From JAYZQT01 sp964412235 (GTDB lineage Bacteria > Pseudomonadota > Alphaproteobacteria > MPNO01 > UBA830): a stretch of 12,430 bases of DNA. A program made the translations under genes and the position numbers. Shown here one piece after another: positions 1 to 7,426 of this stretch (within the stretch, counting starts at the first letter, position 1; each line of letters starts with the position of its first letter). The DNA lies in contig CAYPNT010000088.1 of NCBI GenBank assembly GCA_964412235.1, positions 1-12,430 on the forward strand, read 5' to 3'. Under the pieces are notes generated by a model that saw only the letters and a list, made by a program, of their open reading frames with translations, was not told where the DNA came from and searched no databases.

Positions 1-925
1 CATTTGCTGGTACTTCTCGAAAAACGTGTTTTAAAGCGACATAAGTTGCCGCCACCGTGGTAGTGTAGGAGATGTTTAAAGGGCCAGCGCACGCGGCTGC
101 GGATCGTGAAAAATCAAATTTTAATGTCTCACCGGTAATCGTCATATCAAGGGCAACTTTTAGGGGCTTGTCTTCAATCCCGTCATTATCAAGAAAATCT
201 TCCGAGGAGTATGTCCCGTCGGGCAATTCCCCAATCAAGCTGCGCATTTGTTGGCGCGACCGTTCCTTTAGCTCTACAAAAACACTCTGTACCGTCACGG
301 CTCCGTAGTCATCGACCAAATCGTCCATGCGGCGAATGCCAAGGTCTAAGGAATTTATCTGCCCCATCAGGTCCCCGTATGAGCTACCTGGCAATCGACT
401 GTTAGCGGTCACAACAGACACAACGTCCTCCCGCAGCACCCCTTTATCCATCAACTTTGAGGGTGGCAGGACAAAACCCTCCTGAAAGCAATCCGTTGCA
501 GATGGATTATAATTCCCGGGCACCCCTCCCCCCCCGGCGTGCCATTGGGCACCGGCGGCAAGCCACCAAAATAATTATCCATCATGGAAATATGGTCGTA
601 CAATTTTGAAATCGGAGAGGTGTGTTCCCCCTACGTACGGATCGTTGAAAATCCAAAGGTCACCATCTTCAGCTCCGCCGTCTGCTGCTGCCTTCTCTAT
701 CCCCGCCTTTACAGCAAAAGACATGACCCCAACAAATATAGGGAGACCTTCCTTGCCTTGGATTAAGGTATCGCCAGTCCCAGCCTCATATATACCGTGC
801 GAGGCGTCACGCGCCTCCGCTATCACCGGACTAAAGGCGGCCCGAAACAACGTCACATCCATTTCGTCAGCAATTTGTTCCAGCCGACCCTTTATTACGG
901 CAAGCGTCACCGGATCAATTGTCAT
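1..925 (-). pseudogene. Hydantoinase B/oxoprolinase family protein, interrupted by an in-frame stop and cut by the window edge
   Basis: The family comprises ATP-dependent hydrolases and carboxylases (N-methylhydantoinase, 5-oxoprolinase, acetone/acetophenone carboxylase), usually working as HyuA/HyuB pairs in the cytosol. Seen: the ATG at 923-925 opens with the typical DPVTLAVIKGRLEQIADEM start and reaches the GGTHLSD motif (His102, Asp105, matching metal ligands of the acetone carboxylase alpha subunit). Codon 117 (575-577) is TAA, where relatives usually have Lys in 'DGKLF'. The same frame then stays open for 191 codons to the edge and keeps family features such as PGNYNPSATDCFQEGFVLPP, DNDGI and CAGPLNIS. 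Just after the stop, the usual GHWHDVGG motif reads AQWHAGGGG, so a His and an Asp are lost. The start overlaps the LeuD-like stop (ATGA). Relatives are about 500-600 aa, so the C-terminus is off-window. No HyuA partner is visible. A sequencing error is possible, but the clustered substitutions favour inactivation. Confidence 0.8.
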
Positions 926-1437
926 GCCTTGGTTCCTTTTGCAAAGCGTTTTTGTAGATGGGACACCAACCCGCCGTCACTGAGCATCTTGAGCAAATGC
1001 GCCGGCATTGGATCGCACGTATATTTGGTATCGTTGTCTAAATCACGAACGATCCCTTCTACGGGATTGATAGAAACGGCGTGTCCGGCGGGGATCAAAT
1101 GCGCATCAGCGCATACCAGAGCCATCAACCCATGGTTTATAGCATTCCGATAAAAAATTCCGCCAAAGGACACCGCTAAGACAGCCGCCACGCCGTGATA
1201 GTTAAGCGATTGAGCGGCTTGTTCGCGTGACGATCCCATGCCAAAATTACGTCCCGCACAGATCACATCTCCAGCCCGCACTTTTGAAGTGAAATCTGGG
1301 TCAATAGTTTCGAGACAATGTGATGCCATTACCTTGAGAGAGCTTTTCATATAGAGCCCCGGCGCCAATACATCCGTATCGATAAAATCGCCAAACGACC
1401 ATACTTTAGCACCGTGAATGTGCGACCCGGAGTTCAC
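922..1437 (-). CDS. LeuD-like small subunit of an aconitase-family hydro-lyase (archaeal-type 3-isopropylmalate/dimethylmalate dehydratase)
   Basis: Predicted swivelling-domain subunit (171 aa) that pairs with the upstream LeuC-like protein to dehydrate/rehydrate a hydroxy-di- or tricarboxylate. Seen: N-terminal KVWSFGDFIDTDVLAPG (about residues 11-27), then the conserved GRNFGMGSSREQA (62-74), whose Ser/Arg belong to the active site in this family. The length is that of the short archaeal-type subunits (about 160-170 aa) rather than bacterial LeuD (about 200). At the specificity loop, where homoaconitase has YLRT, this protein has YMKS (29-32); the Lys suggests a charged substrate group rather than the isopropyl of leucine biosynthesis (inference). 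The start is GTG at 1435-1437, overlapping the LeuC-like stop by 4 nt (GTGA), and its own stop overlaps the hydantoinase ATG, so translation is probably coupled. A role in leucine synthesis is unlikely given the neighbours. Confidence 0.85.
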   Translation of the reverse strand: MNSGSHIHGAKVWSFGDFIDTDVLAPGLYMKSSLKVMASHCLETIDPDFTSKVRAGDVICAGRNFGMGSSREQAAQSLNYHGVAAVLAVSFGGIFYRNAINHGLMALVCADAHLIPAGHAVSINPVEGIVRDLDNDTKYTCDPMPAHLLKMLSDGGLVSHLQKRFAKGTKA

Positions 1438-2699
1438 GACAGGTATTCCCTTGGGTCACAAATTTCGCCTTTGAGAGCCGAGGCCGCCACAGTGTATGGG
1501 TTTCCAAGATATACTTCTGAAGAGACCGAACCCATGCGTCCTTTGAAATTTCGTGCCGTCGAAGCAATACAAACTTCCTGGTCTGCTAACACCCCCGCGC
1601 CATAGCCTGCACAGGCACCGCAACCCGATGCCAGCATTATTGCGCCGGCCGCCGTCAGAACGGCCAGTGTTCCATCCGCGGCCGCATCCGCAATCACTCG
1701 CTGAGAAGCGGGAGCAACCAGCAAACGAACACCAGCAGCAACCTTGCAATCCTTGAGAACGGAGGCCGCCATCTGCAGGTCGATTAACTTCGCTCCCGTG
1801 CACGCGCCGATATAGGCTTGGTCGATTTTTGTTCTCGCCACATCAGTTACGGGCACCGAATTAGCAGGACTGTGGGGCGTCGCTACTTGTGGGGGCAAAG
1901 CCGAAACATCAATGTGATGCGTTGCACGTACCGGGGCACCTTCATCATTTTGCCAAATCTCAATGTCACCCGGATTACCTCCGACAATTCGGATATATTT
2001 TTCGGTAGTTTCATCTGGAGAAATAAGACCTGTCTGAGCGCCCAATTCGGCAGCCATGTTACACAAAGTCATGCGCTCCGACATTGAAATTTGGCCTATG
2101 GTGTCGCCAGCATACTCTACCACCTGATAATCACCACCATCCATGCCAAGCCGCGCACACAGTGCGAGCATAATATCTTTTGCACTGACCCCTAGTGGTA
2201 TTTCGCCAGTAAGTTCAATACGGATCGTTTCAGGCACCCGTACCCAGGTTTCACCCGTAGCCAAAACTCCCGCCATGTCGGTTGCCCCAATACCAAACAT
2301 AAAACAACCAAATGCGCCGCCTGTTGGCGAGTGACTATCCCCACCGACAACAAACATGCCGGGTTTCAAATGCCCACGTTCGGGTAACACCACATGGCAT
2401 ATTCCCTGCATATCATAAAAATTGGCTATCTTCTGTTCCGCCGCAAATTTTCGCGTCAAGTCGAGTATTTCTGCAGTTTCAGAGTCAAACGCAGGCACAT
2501 AATGGTCGGAGACGAGCACAACCTTTTGTGGGTCCCAAACACCTACACCGAGTCGCTCTAGTATGGGTTGCACCCGGCGAGGTCCTCCGGAATCATGAAT
2601 CATCGCCAAATCAACACGACATGTGACTATCTCACCGGTATTAACCATATTTCTGCCGGCCGCATTCGCAATGATTTTCTGCACGAGAGTCTGGCTCAT
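1434..2699 (-). CDS. LeuC-like large (Fe-S) subunit of an aconitase-family hydro-lyase
   Basis: Catalytic [4Fe-4S] subunit (421 aa) of a 3-isopropylmalate dehydratase-like enzyme. Seen: SDH at 64-66, the family block VVGGDSHSPTGGAFGCFMFG (117-136), and the three cluster cysteines, Cys300 in IGACTGAKL and Cys360/Cys363 in ASGCGACAG. The C-terminal segment NFKGRMGS...VYLGNPYTVAASALKG is typical. At 421 aa it matches the short archaeal/HacA/DmdA type rather than bacterial LeuC (about 465 aa), agreeing with the short partner subunit. An AGGGA ribosome binding site lies about 7 nt before the ATG, and 42 nt separate it from the V4R gene upstream, so it is probably in the same operon. Known relatives act on 3-isopropylmalate, homocitrate, 2,3-dimethylmalate or citraconate; the true substrate is unknown. 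The setting between a flavin dehydrogenase and a hydantoinase-type gene suggests catabolism. Confidence 0.9.
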   Translation of the reverse strand: MSQTLVQKIIANAAGRNMVNTGEIVTCRVDLAMIHDSGGPRRVQPILERLGVGVWDPQKVVLVSDHYVPAFDSETAEILDLTRKFAAEQKIANFYDMQGICHVVLPERGHLKPGMFVVGGDSHSPTGGAFGCFMFGIGATDMAGVLATGETWVRVPETIRIELTGEIPLGVSAKDIMLALCARLGMDGGDYQVVEYAGDTIGQISMSERMTLCNMAAELGAQTGLISPDETTEKYIRIVGGNPGDIEIWQNDEGAPVRATHHIDVSALPPQVATPHSPANSVPVTDVARTKIDQAYIGACTGAKLIDLQMAASVLKDCKVAAGVRLLVAPASQRVIADAAADGTLAVLTAAGAIMLASGCGACAGYGAGVLADQEVCIASTARNFKGRMGSVSSEVYLGNPYTVAASALKGEICDPREYLS

Positions 2700-2741
2700 T
2701 ATAATTCCCTGACGGAGTACACGGCTACGATCCGAGGAGTT

Positions 2742-3248
2742 TCATGCGATTGCACTTGTAGCTTCAAAAGAACAATGCGTGGCGCCAACAGAACCACACT
2801 CTATTTCTCTAGCTTCCACCGGACCAGCCAAAACGAGTGGTCCAACCGCATTTATTATTCCAGTAATGGCCGCACACACAGGCACCTCACTTTGACCGAA
2901 GCCAGCTGCAAATGGACTGTTCCGCACGCAGAGTTTTAATATATTGACGTCCTGGCGGGAGAATTCCCATTTTCCCCAACCTAACTGTGATGCCGTTTCC
3001 TCAAAGGTTTTTAGTAAAGTCTCGGGTGCATCCGCGCCTAAAACCTGATAGCTTTCAGCTGATTGTGCGCCGTGGAACGAAACGGACTCCATAAATGCCA
3101 CCAGCGCAGCTGGTTGGGCTTCCTTTTTCAGAAACCGGAAAATACCCATCAAACTGTCGGGGCGTATCATTACATATGGAATGTCGCGATCACGCAGCGT
3201 CCCTTGAATTGGATCCCATTCCAAACGGTCTCGAAGTCCTGTGGTCAT
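2742..3248 (-). CDS. Stand-alone V4R (4-vinyl reductase) domain protein
   Basis: A 168-aa protein consisting mostly of a V4R domain, the fold found in BchJ and in the N-terminal aromatic-sensing part of XylR/DmpR regulators. Seen: the C-terminal signature PVCAAITGIINAV (about 123-135) followed by E-x-x-C-G-S-V-G-x-x-x-C-x-F (148-161), with Cys125, Cys151 and Cys159. V4R domains bind small molecules, and the cysteines may bind a metal (family knowledge). There is no DNA-binding or sigma-54 activation domain. I chose the ATG at 3246-3248 because AGGAGG lies 5 nt upstream of it; an extension to 3380 would overlap the FAD gene by over 100 nt and gives a non-family N-terminus. It lies 8 nt after the FAD gene. 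Its job could be substrate sensing, substrate delivery or an enzyme accessory role; which of these is not known. Confidence 0.75.
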   Translation of the reverse strand: MTTGLRDRLEWDPIQGTLRDRDIPYVMIRPDSLMGIFRFLKKEAQPAALVAFMESVSFHGAQSAESYQVLGADAPETLLKTFEETASQLGWGKWEFSRQDVNILKLCVRNSPFAAGFGQSEVPVCAAITGIINAVGPLVLAGPVEAREIECGSVGATHCSFEATSAIA

Positions 3249-3251
3249 GTT

Positions 3252-3258
3252 GCCTCCT
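3252..3258 (-). promoter_or_regulatory. Strong ribosome binding site overlapping the upstream stop codon
   Basis: On the minus strand the FAD gene's TAG stop (3257-3259) runs straight into AGGAGGC, placed 5 nt before the V4R ATG. This decides the V4R start and implies translational coupling between the two genes. Confidence 0.75.
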
Positions 3259-4963
3259 ATAAGACAAGCTTTCCGGCCGCGTGCATTGCCGCTCGGTAAC
3301 CGAACACGACGGCGGGCCCCAGCGTAGTTCCTGGTCCAGGGTACGCGCCGGACATAATTGAAGCCATATCGTTTCCACATGCGTAAAGTCCCTGAATAGG
3401 CTGATCATGGGCGCCTAAAACACGACAAGCTGTGTCAGTTGAAATACCAACACTGCAACCGATCTCTGCTGGCCACACGGCCATCGCCGCGAACGGTCCC
3501 ACCCCGAGTGGACCTAGACAGGGATTAGGTTTGTGCGCCGGGTCACCATTAAACCGATTTAAGTCTAGGTCTCCTTTGCCAAAATCATCATCTGTGCCAG
3601 CTTCAGCAAAACGGTTGTTTCGCGACACCGTGTCGGCGAGACCCGCAGGGTCTACTCCAATTTGTAGAGCTAAACCTTCTAAAGTATCCGCTACTTTAAC
3701 GTAATCACTCCTCACATATCGTTGAAAGTCTCGGGTCTCAGGATGTATCGCACCAAGGCCGTATTTGGTTATAAACGATGTTTCACATATCAACCACGCG
3801 GGCATTGTATCGACGGTATCATTTGAGCGGTAAATCGCCTCCACAAAATCATGATAGGAAACCGCCTCATTAACAAAGCGTCGTCCAGCTGCGTTGACCG
3901 CTATTAATCCAGGTTTTGCCCGGTCCATCGCTAGGTGCGGGAACAACCCCTCTGATCCGTCCTCTCGTTTGGTTACCGAAACCGGCGTCCAAAAGCCTGA
4001 ACTTTGGTGGCTTTCCGGATTAAAACCTGCGCCAAATTGTACCGCCAATGAAATTCCCTCGCCCGTGTTGGTGTCCGCCGCAAGAGAGTATGGCGGTGTT
4101 GGGCTCGGCATAAATTTCTCCCTGTAGATGGGATTATGCGCAAAACCACCCGTCGCGAGAACGACGCCTTTTCTGGTGTGAATACGGCATCTCTCTTTTT
4201 CTGTTCCGAGTAGGGCACCAATTACTGCATCACCGTCTCTCACAAAGTCTTGAATAGACGTCTCAAACAAAATGGAAACGTTTCGCTTTTTTAAGCTGTA
4301 AAACAGGCGTGCGACCAGCGCATTCCCCATAACCAAACGTGTGCCCCGTTTAAAACGCAGTCGGTCAATCAAAAATCGAAAAACAATGGAGGCGGAATGG
4401 CAGAAGCTAGACAGTGATTTGTATCGATTCAATAAATTTACGATATCGATTTTCCCGACCATCATCCCCCCCATAAGCAGAAATTCGGGGATTGGCGGTT
4501 TGACACGATCAAAAGCCTTTCCAAGCTTTCGACCGTCGAATGTTTTAGGAACAATTGCACGCCCCGATAATGCTGCACCCGTGATGTTATTACGGTAATC
4601 AGGGTGCAAGCCACAGGGATCAAATTGCACATCGGTGTGTTCACCCAAATAATCAATCACCGAAGGGCCGTCCCTCAGGTAGACCCGACGATGCTCACTC
4701 GTCCTATCCTCTCCGATGAGGCTGTCAAGATATTTTGCAGCGTCTTCAGGTGAATCCTCAAATCCCGCGACACGGTTTTGACTGTTACCGGGAATCCAAA
4801 GAGTTCCCGCAGAGGTCGCTCCAGTACCACCTACTTGGCTCGCCTTCTCACACACAACTACGTCCAGGCCCTCATTAGCGGCGACGAGGGCTGCTGTCAT
4901 GCCTGCGGGACCGGCCCCGACGACAAGCAAATCTGTCTCAATGTCCCATTGGTTTTCAACCAT
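3257..4963 (-). CDS. FAD-binding dehydrogenase of the fumarate reductase / 3-ketosteroid delta-1-dehydrogenase superfamily
   Basis: A 568-aa cytosolic flavoprotein expected to introduce or reduce a C=C bond next to a carbonyl or carboxyl group. Seen: an N-terminal dinucleotide-binding motif GAGPAG (16-21) with Glu39 at the end of the second strand, the GGTGATSAGTLWIPGN block (45-60) typical of the KstD-like branch, VVLATGGFAHN in the middle, and a C-terminal AYPGPGTTLGPAVVFGYRAA. In KstD a Tyr and a Gly four residues later are catalytic; Tyr541 and Gly545 fit that spacing (from memory). No signal peptide or Tat motif is seen. Only a weak GAGCGG-like ribosome binding site precedes the ATG. It is the first gene of the minus-strand operon and diverges from the first Rieske gene. 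Exact substrate class (steroid, cyclic ketone, alpha,beta-unsaturated acid) is unresolved. Confidence 0.85.
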   Translation of the reverse strand: MVENQWDIETDLLVVGAGPAGMTAALVAANEGLDVVVCEKASQVGGTGATSAGTLWIPGNSQNRVAGFEDSPEDAAKYLDSLIGEDRTSEHRRVYLRDGPSVIDYLGEHTDVQFDPCGLHPDYRNNITGAALSGRAIVPKTFDGRKLGKAFDRVKPPIPEFLLMGGMMVGKIDIVNLLNRYKSLSSFCHSASIVFRFLIDRLRFKRGTRLVMGNALVARLFYSLKKRNVSILFETSIQDFVRDGDAVIGALLGTEKERCRIHTRKGVVLATGGFAHNPIYREKFMPSPTPPYSLAADTNTGEGISLAVQFGAGFNPESHQSSGFWTPVSVTKREDGSEGLFPHLAMDRAKPGLIAVNAAGRRFVNEAVSYHDFVEAIYRSNDTVDTMPAWLICETSFITKYGLGAIHPETRDFQRYVRSDYVKVADTLEGLALQIGVDPAGLADTVSRNNRFAEAGTDDDFGKGDLDLNRFNGDPAHKPNPCLGPLGVGPFAAMAVWPAEIGCSVGISTDTACRVLGAHDQPIQGLYACGNDMASIMSGAYPGPGTTLGPAVVFGYRAAMHAAGKLVL

Positions 4964-5005
4964 TTTCCGCTCTTATATTCACATTTAGAATACGTTAATC
5001 ATACA

Positions 5006-5029
5006 TTAGCGAACATAGTGTTCGGCTAA
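5006..5029. promoter_or_regulatory. Imperfect inverted repeat, candidate operator
   Basis: The core GAACA-TAG-TGTTC is a perfect 5-bp-arm dyad, and the symmetry extends outward as TTAGC on the left and GGCTAA on the right with one unpaired base. It lies about 45 nt upstream of the FAD gene start, with no T-tract on either side, which fits an operator better than a terminator. The bound protein is unknown. Confidence 0.4.
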
Positions 5030-5127
5030 CAAGTTCGATAATATTTGGGTTTTTCTACAAATATCTTCGAGTAGTAACTTTGAATGTGTTCACACCAATA
5101 GGTTAAGGTTCCTCCTTTAGAGGGATA

Positions 5128-5142
5128 AAATAAATTTTATTT
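5128..5142. repeat. AT-only perfect dyad
   Basis: AAATAAA-T-TTTATTT is a perfect 7-bp inverted repeat about 40 nt upstream of the first Rieske start. It could be part of a promoter or a regulator site, or a chance product of AT-rich DNA. Confidence 0.3.
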
Positions 5143-5180
5143 GCTTCCAAAGGTAAAAATAAAATGCGGAGTATCTCCTA

Positions 5181-6203
5181 ATGTTTGTCAGAAATAGCTG
5201 GTATGTAGCGGGTTGGTCCGACGAAGTGGATCAACAAAAACCGTTAGCACGTATCATTCTTGGAGAACACGTCGTGCTCTTCCGAAAAACCGACGGAAGT
5301 GTTGCAGCGTTGGAAGATCGTTGCGCGCACAGGCGAATGCCGCTTTCTCTTGGGCGAATTACAGACAAGGACACACTCATTTGCCCCTACCATGGTTTGA
5401 CGTACAATTCTTCGGGGAAATGTGTACACGTGCCCGGTCAGGATACGCCCGAAGAAATTAGAATTCGCAGTTATCCGGTGGAAGAACGAGCGGGTATGGT
5501 ATGGCTCTGGATGGGGCCACCAAACAAAGCAGAGATTGACAAAATGTTCGATTGTAGCTGGCTCGAACGTCCGGACTGGCATACGACGCGACTGTATCGA
5601 CACGCCAACGCAAATTATCTCCTCCTTAATGACAACCTCGCTGATCTATTACACGTCGCTTACCTCCACATTCCCTCGGGTGGTGGGAGCGAGGACATGG
5701 GATCCGCAGAGATGGATTTAACGATTCAGGGGGATGGATTTCATTTTGAGCGCAAAACTAATGACATTCCGGCGCCAGCCGGCTACGGACGCTTGTCAAA
5801 CGCTCAAAAAAATATCGACCGTTGGCACCTTCTGGATTATCGGGGCCCTTCCTTCTACCGGGTACACACGGGTGTCGCTGAAATTGGAAGCGGCGGTCCC
5901 AATAGTGACCTGCCAGTTGGATGCGGGCGATGGGATATCTTGCCCCACCACTTTATTACTCCCGAGACAAAGGACACTGTTCATTATTTTCAAGTCGTTG
6001 GACACGAGTGGGCACCTACCTCGGACTCCTGGACATTTTTAAACAACGTAATCGATGAAGACGTATGGGCAATAGAGCATCAACAAGCTGCCCTCTGCGC
6101 GGAACCTGATATACCGATGCAAACAATCCCGAGCGACGGACCTCTGCAGGCCATGCGAAAGATTGTAGCCAATATGCTCGCAGTTGAGACACATGCTCAA
6201 TAA
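5181..6203 (+). CDS. VanA-like Rieske non-heme iron oxygenase, paralogue 1
   Basis: A 340-aa oxygenase component, close in length to VanA and dicamba monooxygenase, expected to hydroxylate or O-demethylate an aromatic or related substrate using electrons from a separate reductase. Seen: Rieske [2Fe-2S] ligands Cys48-X-His50 and Cys68-X2-His71 (CAHRR and CPYHG); the mononuclear iron site DNLADLLHVAYLH with Asp155 bridging, His158 and His163; and the third iron ligand likely Asp294 in DEDVWAIEHQQ. All expected residues are present, so it should be active. The start MFVRNSWYVAGW is the canonical family start. It is the first plus-strand gene after the divergent region, followed by paralogue 2 after 93 nt. 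It is the most divergent of the three paralogues here, lacking the TGTGA...GDRSQG segment shared by the others. No reductase is adjacent. Confidence 0.9.
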   Translation: MFVRNSWYVAGWSDEVDQQKPLARIILGEHVVLFRKTDGSVAALEDRCAHRRMPLSLGRITDKDTLICPYHGLTYNSSGKCVHVPGQDTPEEIRIRSYPVEERAGMVWLWMGPPNKAEIDKMFDCSWLERPDWHTTRLYRHANANYLLLNDNLADLLHVAYLHIPSGGGSEDMGSAEMDLTIQGDGFHFERKTNDIPAPAGYGRLSNAQKNIDRWHLLDYRGPSFYRVHTGVAEIGSGGPNSDLPVGCGRWDILPHHFITPETKDTVHYFQVVGHEWAPTSDSWTFLNNVIDEDVWAIEHQQAALCAEPDIPMQTIPSDGPLQAMRKIVANMLAVETHAQ

Positions 6204-6296
6204 CGTGTGGTCGCTGCAGCTTTGAAGAAGATTGCTGTAATACACGGATGGGCGTATCTTGTGTGAAATGGCCTTACCACCTTATGGAGAACAGCA

Positions 6297-7358
6297 ATGT
6301 TCTTACGAAATGCCTGGTATGTAGGCGCTTGGGCGACAGAAGTGGGTCGCCAAAAGCTTCTCCGCCGAACCCTTCTCGATGAACCAGTCGTATTCTACCG
6401 TCGCGAAGACGGCACTCCCGTTGCCTTGGCTGATAAATGCGCCCACCGCCACGCGCCCCTTTCAGAGGGAAAATTAGAAGGCGATAATATACAATGCCCG
6501 TATCATGGTCTTACGTATGACCCGGACGGAACATGCGTACGCGCACCGGGTCAATCGACAATTCCGCCTGGGTGCCGCGTTGGTTCCTATCCCACAGTAG
6601 AGCGTTATCAATGGATATGGATATGGATGGGCGACCCAAAGTTGGCCAACCCTGACACAATAGAAGACTTCCACTGGATGGATGATCCCGCCTGGCGTGC
6701 AAAAGGCGAGTTATTCCACCTGAAAGCTAACTACCAACTACTAATTGAAAACTTACTCGAACTGTCTCATCTATCATATGTTCATCAAAACACGCTCGGT
6801 ACAGAAGCAGTAGCAGAGGTGCAGATGAAATATGAGCGTAGCGAGCGAGACGTGACGCTCACACGGTGGGTTATGGACTCGCCCGTATCCAACATGTTCC
6901 GGTTAATCGGTGGTTTTGACGAGGGAGAACACGTCGATCGTTGGCAGTTCGTAACCTGGACGCCCCCTGCGTTCGTCCGGTTGGATGTGGGGGCCGCACG
7001 GGCGGGAACAGGTGCGGTCAAGGGTGATCGCTCACAGGGTTTTGGCTATCGCAATTTGAACGCTATTACGCCGGAAACCGAAAAAACCACGCACTATTTT
7101 TGGGCCCAGGCGCGAGATTTTCGGGTGGAGGAAGACTGGGTATCAGACTTATTTGTCGATGCCACTCACGAGGCTTTCTCGGAAGATGTGTGGATTATTG
7201 AGCTTCAGCAAGCGAACATGGATGCCGGCACTACGCCCGACCGGGTCGATATAAAGCACGACGGCGCTGCTTTGGCGGCTATTCGTATCCTCAACGGAAT
7301 GATCAAAGACGAAGCGGACTCGCAATCCGGTCCCAAATCGAGGATAGCCGCCGAGTAA
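6297..7358 (+). CDS. VanA-like Rieske oxygenase, paralogue 2, with Glu at the bridging position
   Basis: A 353-aa Rieske oxygenase component. Seen: Cys48-X-His50 and Cys67-X2-His70 for the [2Fe-2S] cluster; mononuclear site ENLLELSHLSYVH with His158 and His163; probable third ligand Asp297 in SEDVWIIELQQ. At the residue that relays electrons between the Rieske and iron centres, the normal Asp is Glu155 (codon GAA at 6759-6761), and the preceding acidic residue is also Glu (151) instead of Asp. From family knowledge, Asp-to-Glu at this site cripples naphthalene dioxygenase, but carnitine monooxygenase CntA naturally uses Glu, so the enzyme may be active with altered electron transfer. GGAGA lies 7 nt before the ATG. 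It is closest to paralogue 3 in this window, sharing TGTGA, GDRSQG and VERYxWIWxWMGDP. The C-terminal tail after residue 340 is polar and unconserved. Confidence 0.9.
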   Translation: MFLRNAWYVGAWATEVGRQKLLRRTLLDEPVVFYRREDGTPVALADKCAHRHAPLSEGKLEGDNIQCPYHGLTYDPDGTCVRAPGQSTIPPGCRVGSYPTVERYQWIWIWMGDPKLANPDTIEDFHWMDDPAWRAKGELFHLKANYQLLIENLLELSHLSYVHQNTLGTEAVAEVQMKYERSERDVTLTRWVMDSPVSNMFRLIGGFDEGEHVDRWQFVTWTPPAFVRLDVGAARAGTGAVKGDRSQGFGYRNLNAITPETEKTTHYFWAQARDFRVEEDWVSDLFVDATHEAFSEDVWIIELQQANMDAGTTPDRVDIKHDGAALAAIRILNGMIKDEADSQSGPKSRIAAE

Positions 7359-7426
7359 ACCGGCTCTCTGAACAAAAGCGCACCGAGAAAAAGAATGTTG
7401 CGCGCGTTGTCATGCGAAACTGTGCA

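Larger units (their letters stand above)
4964..5180. promoter_or_regulatory. AT-rich divergent intergenic region, probable bidirectional promoter/operator
   Basis: This 217-nt gap separates the minus-strand FAD operon from the plus-strand Rieske genes and must hold the start signals for both. It is distinctly AT-rich relative to its neighbours. It contains an imperfect dyad at 5006-5029, a perfect AT dyad at 5128-5142, and a TTAATCA motif at 4995-5001 that recurs upstream of the GST gene. I could not fix convincing -35/-10 boxes for either direction. No regulator gene is present in the window. GGAG lies about 8 nt before the Rieske ATG at 5181. Confidence 0.6.

Noticed and set aside
72..405. 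Plus-strand ORFs near the left edge
   Set aside because: They lie antisense to the conserved hydantoinase reading frame and resemble no family.
528..535. C8 run as the cause of a frameshift in the hydantoinase gene
   Set aside because: The family-matching frame is the same before and after the run and the TAA; only an in-frame stop and substitutions break it.
922..2699. leuCD of leucine biosynthesis
   Set aside because: Short archaeal-type subunits, a charged specificity loop and catabolic neighbours, with no leuA or leuB, argue against it.
3249..3380. Longer N-terminus for the V4R protein
   Set aside because: It overlaps the FAD gene in another frame and looks unlike the family; the AGGAGG-preceded ATG at 3246-3248 is much better.
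6204..6296. Promoter or terminator between paralogues 1 and 2
   Set aside because: I found no convincing hairpin or promoter boxes in the 93-nt gap, only the GGAGA ribosome binding site.
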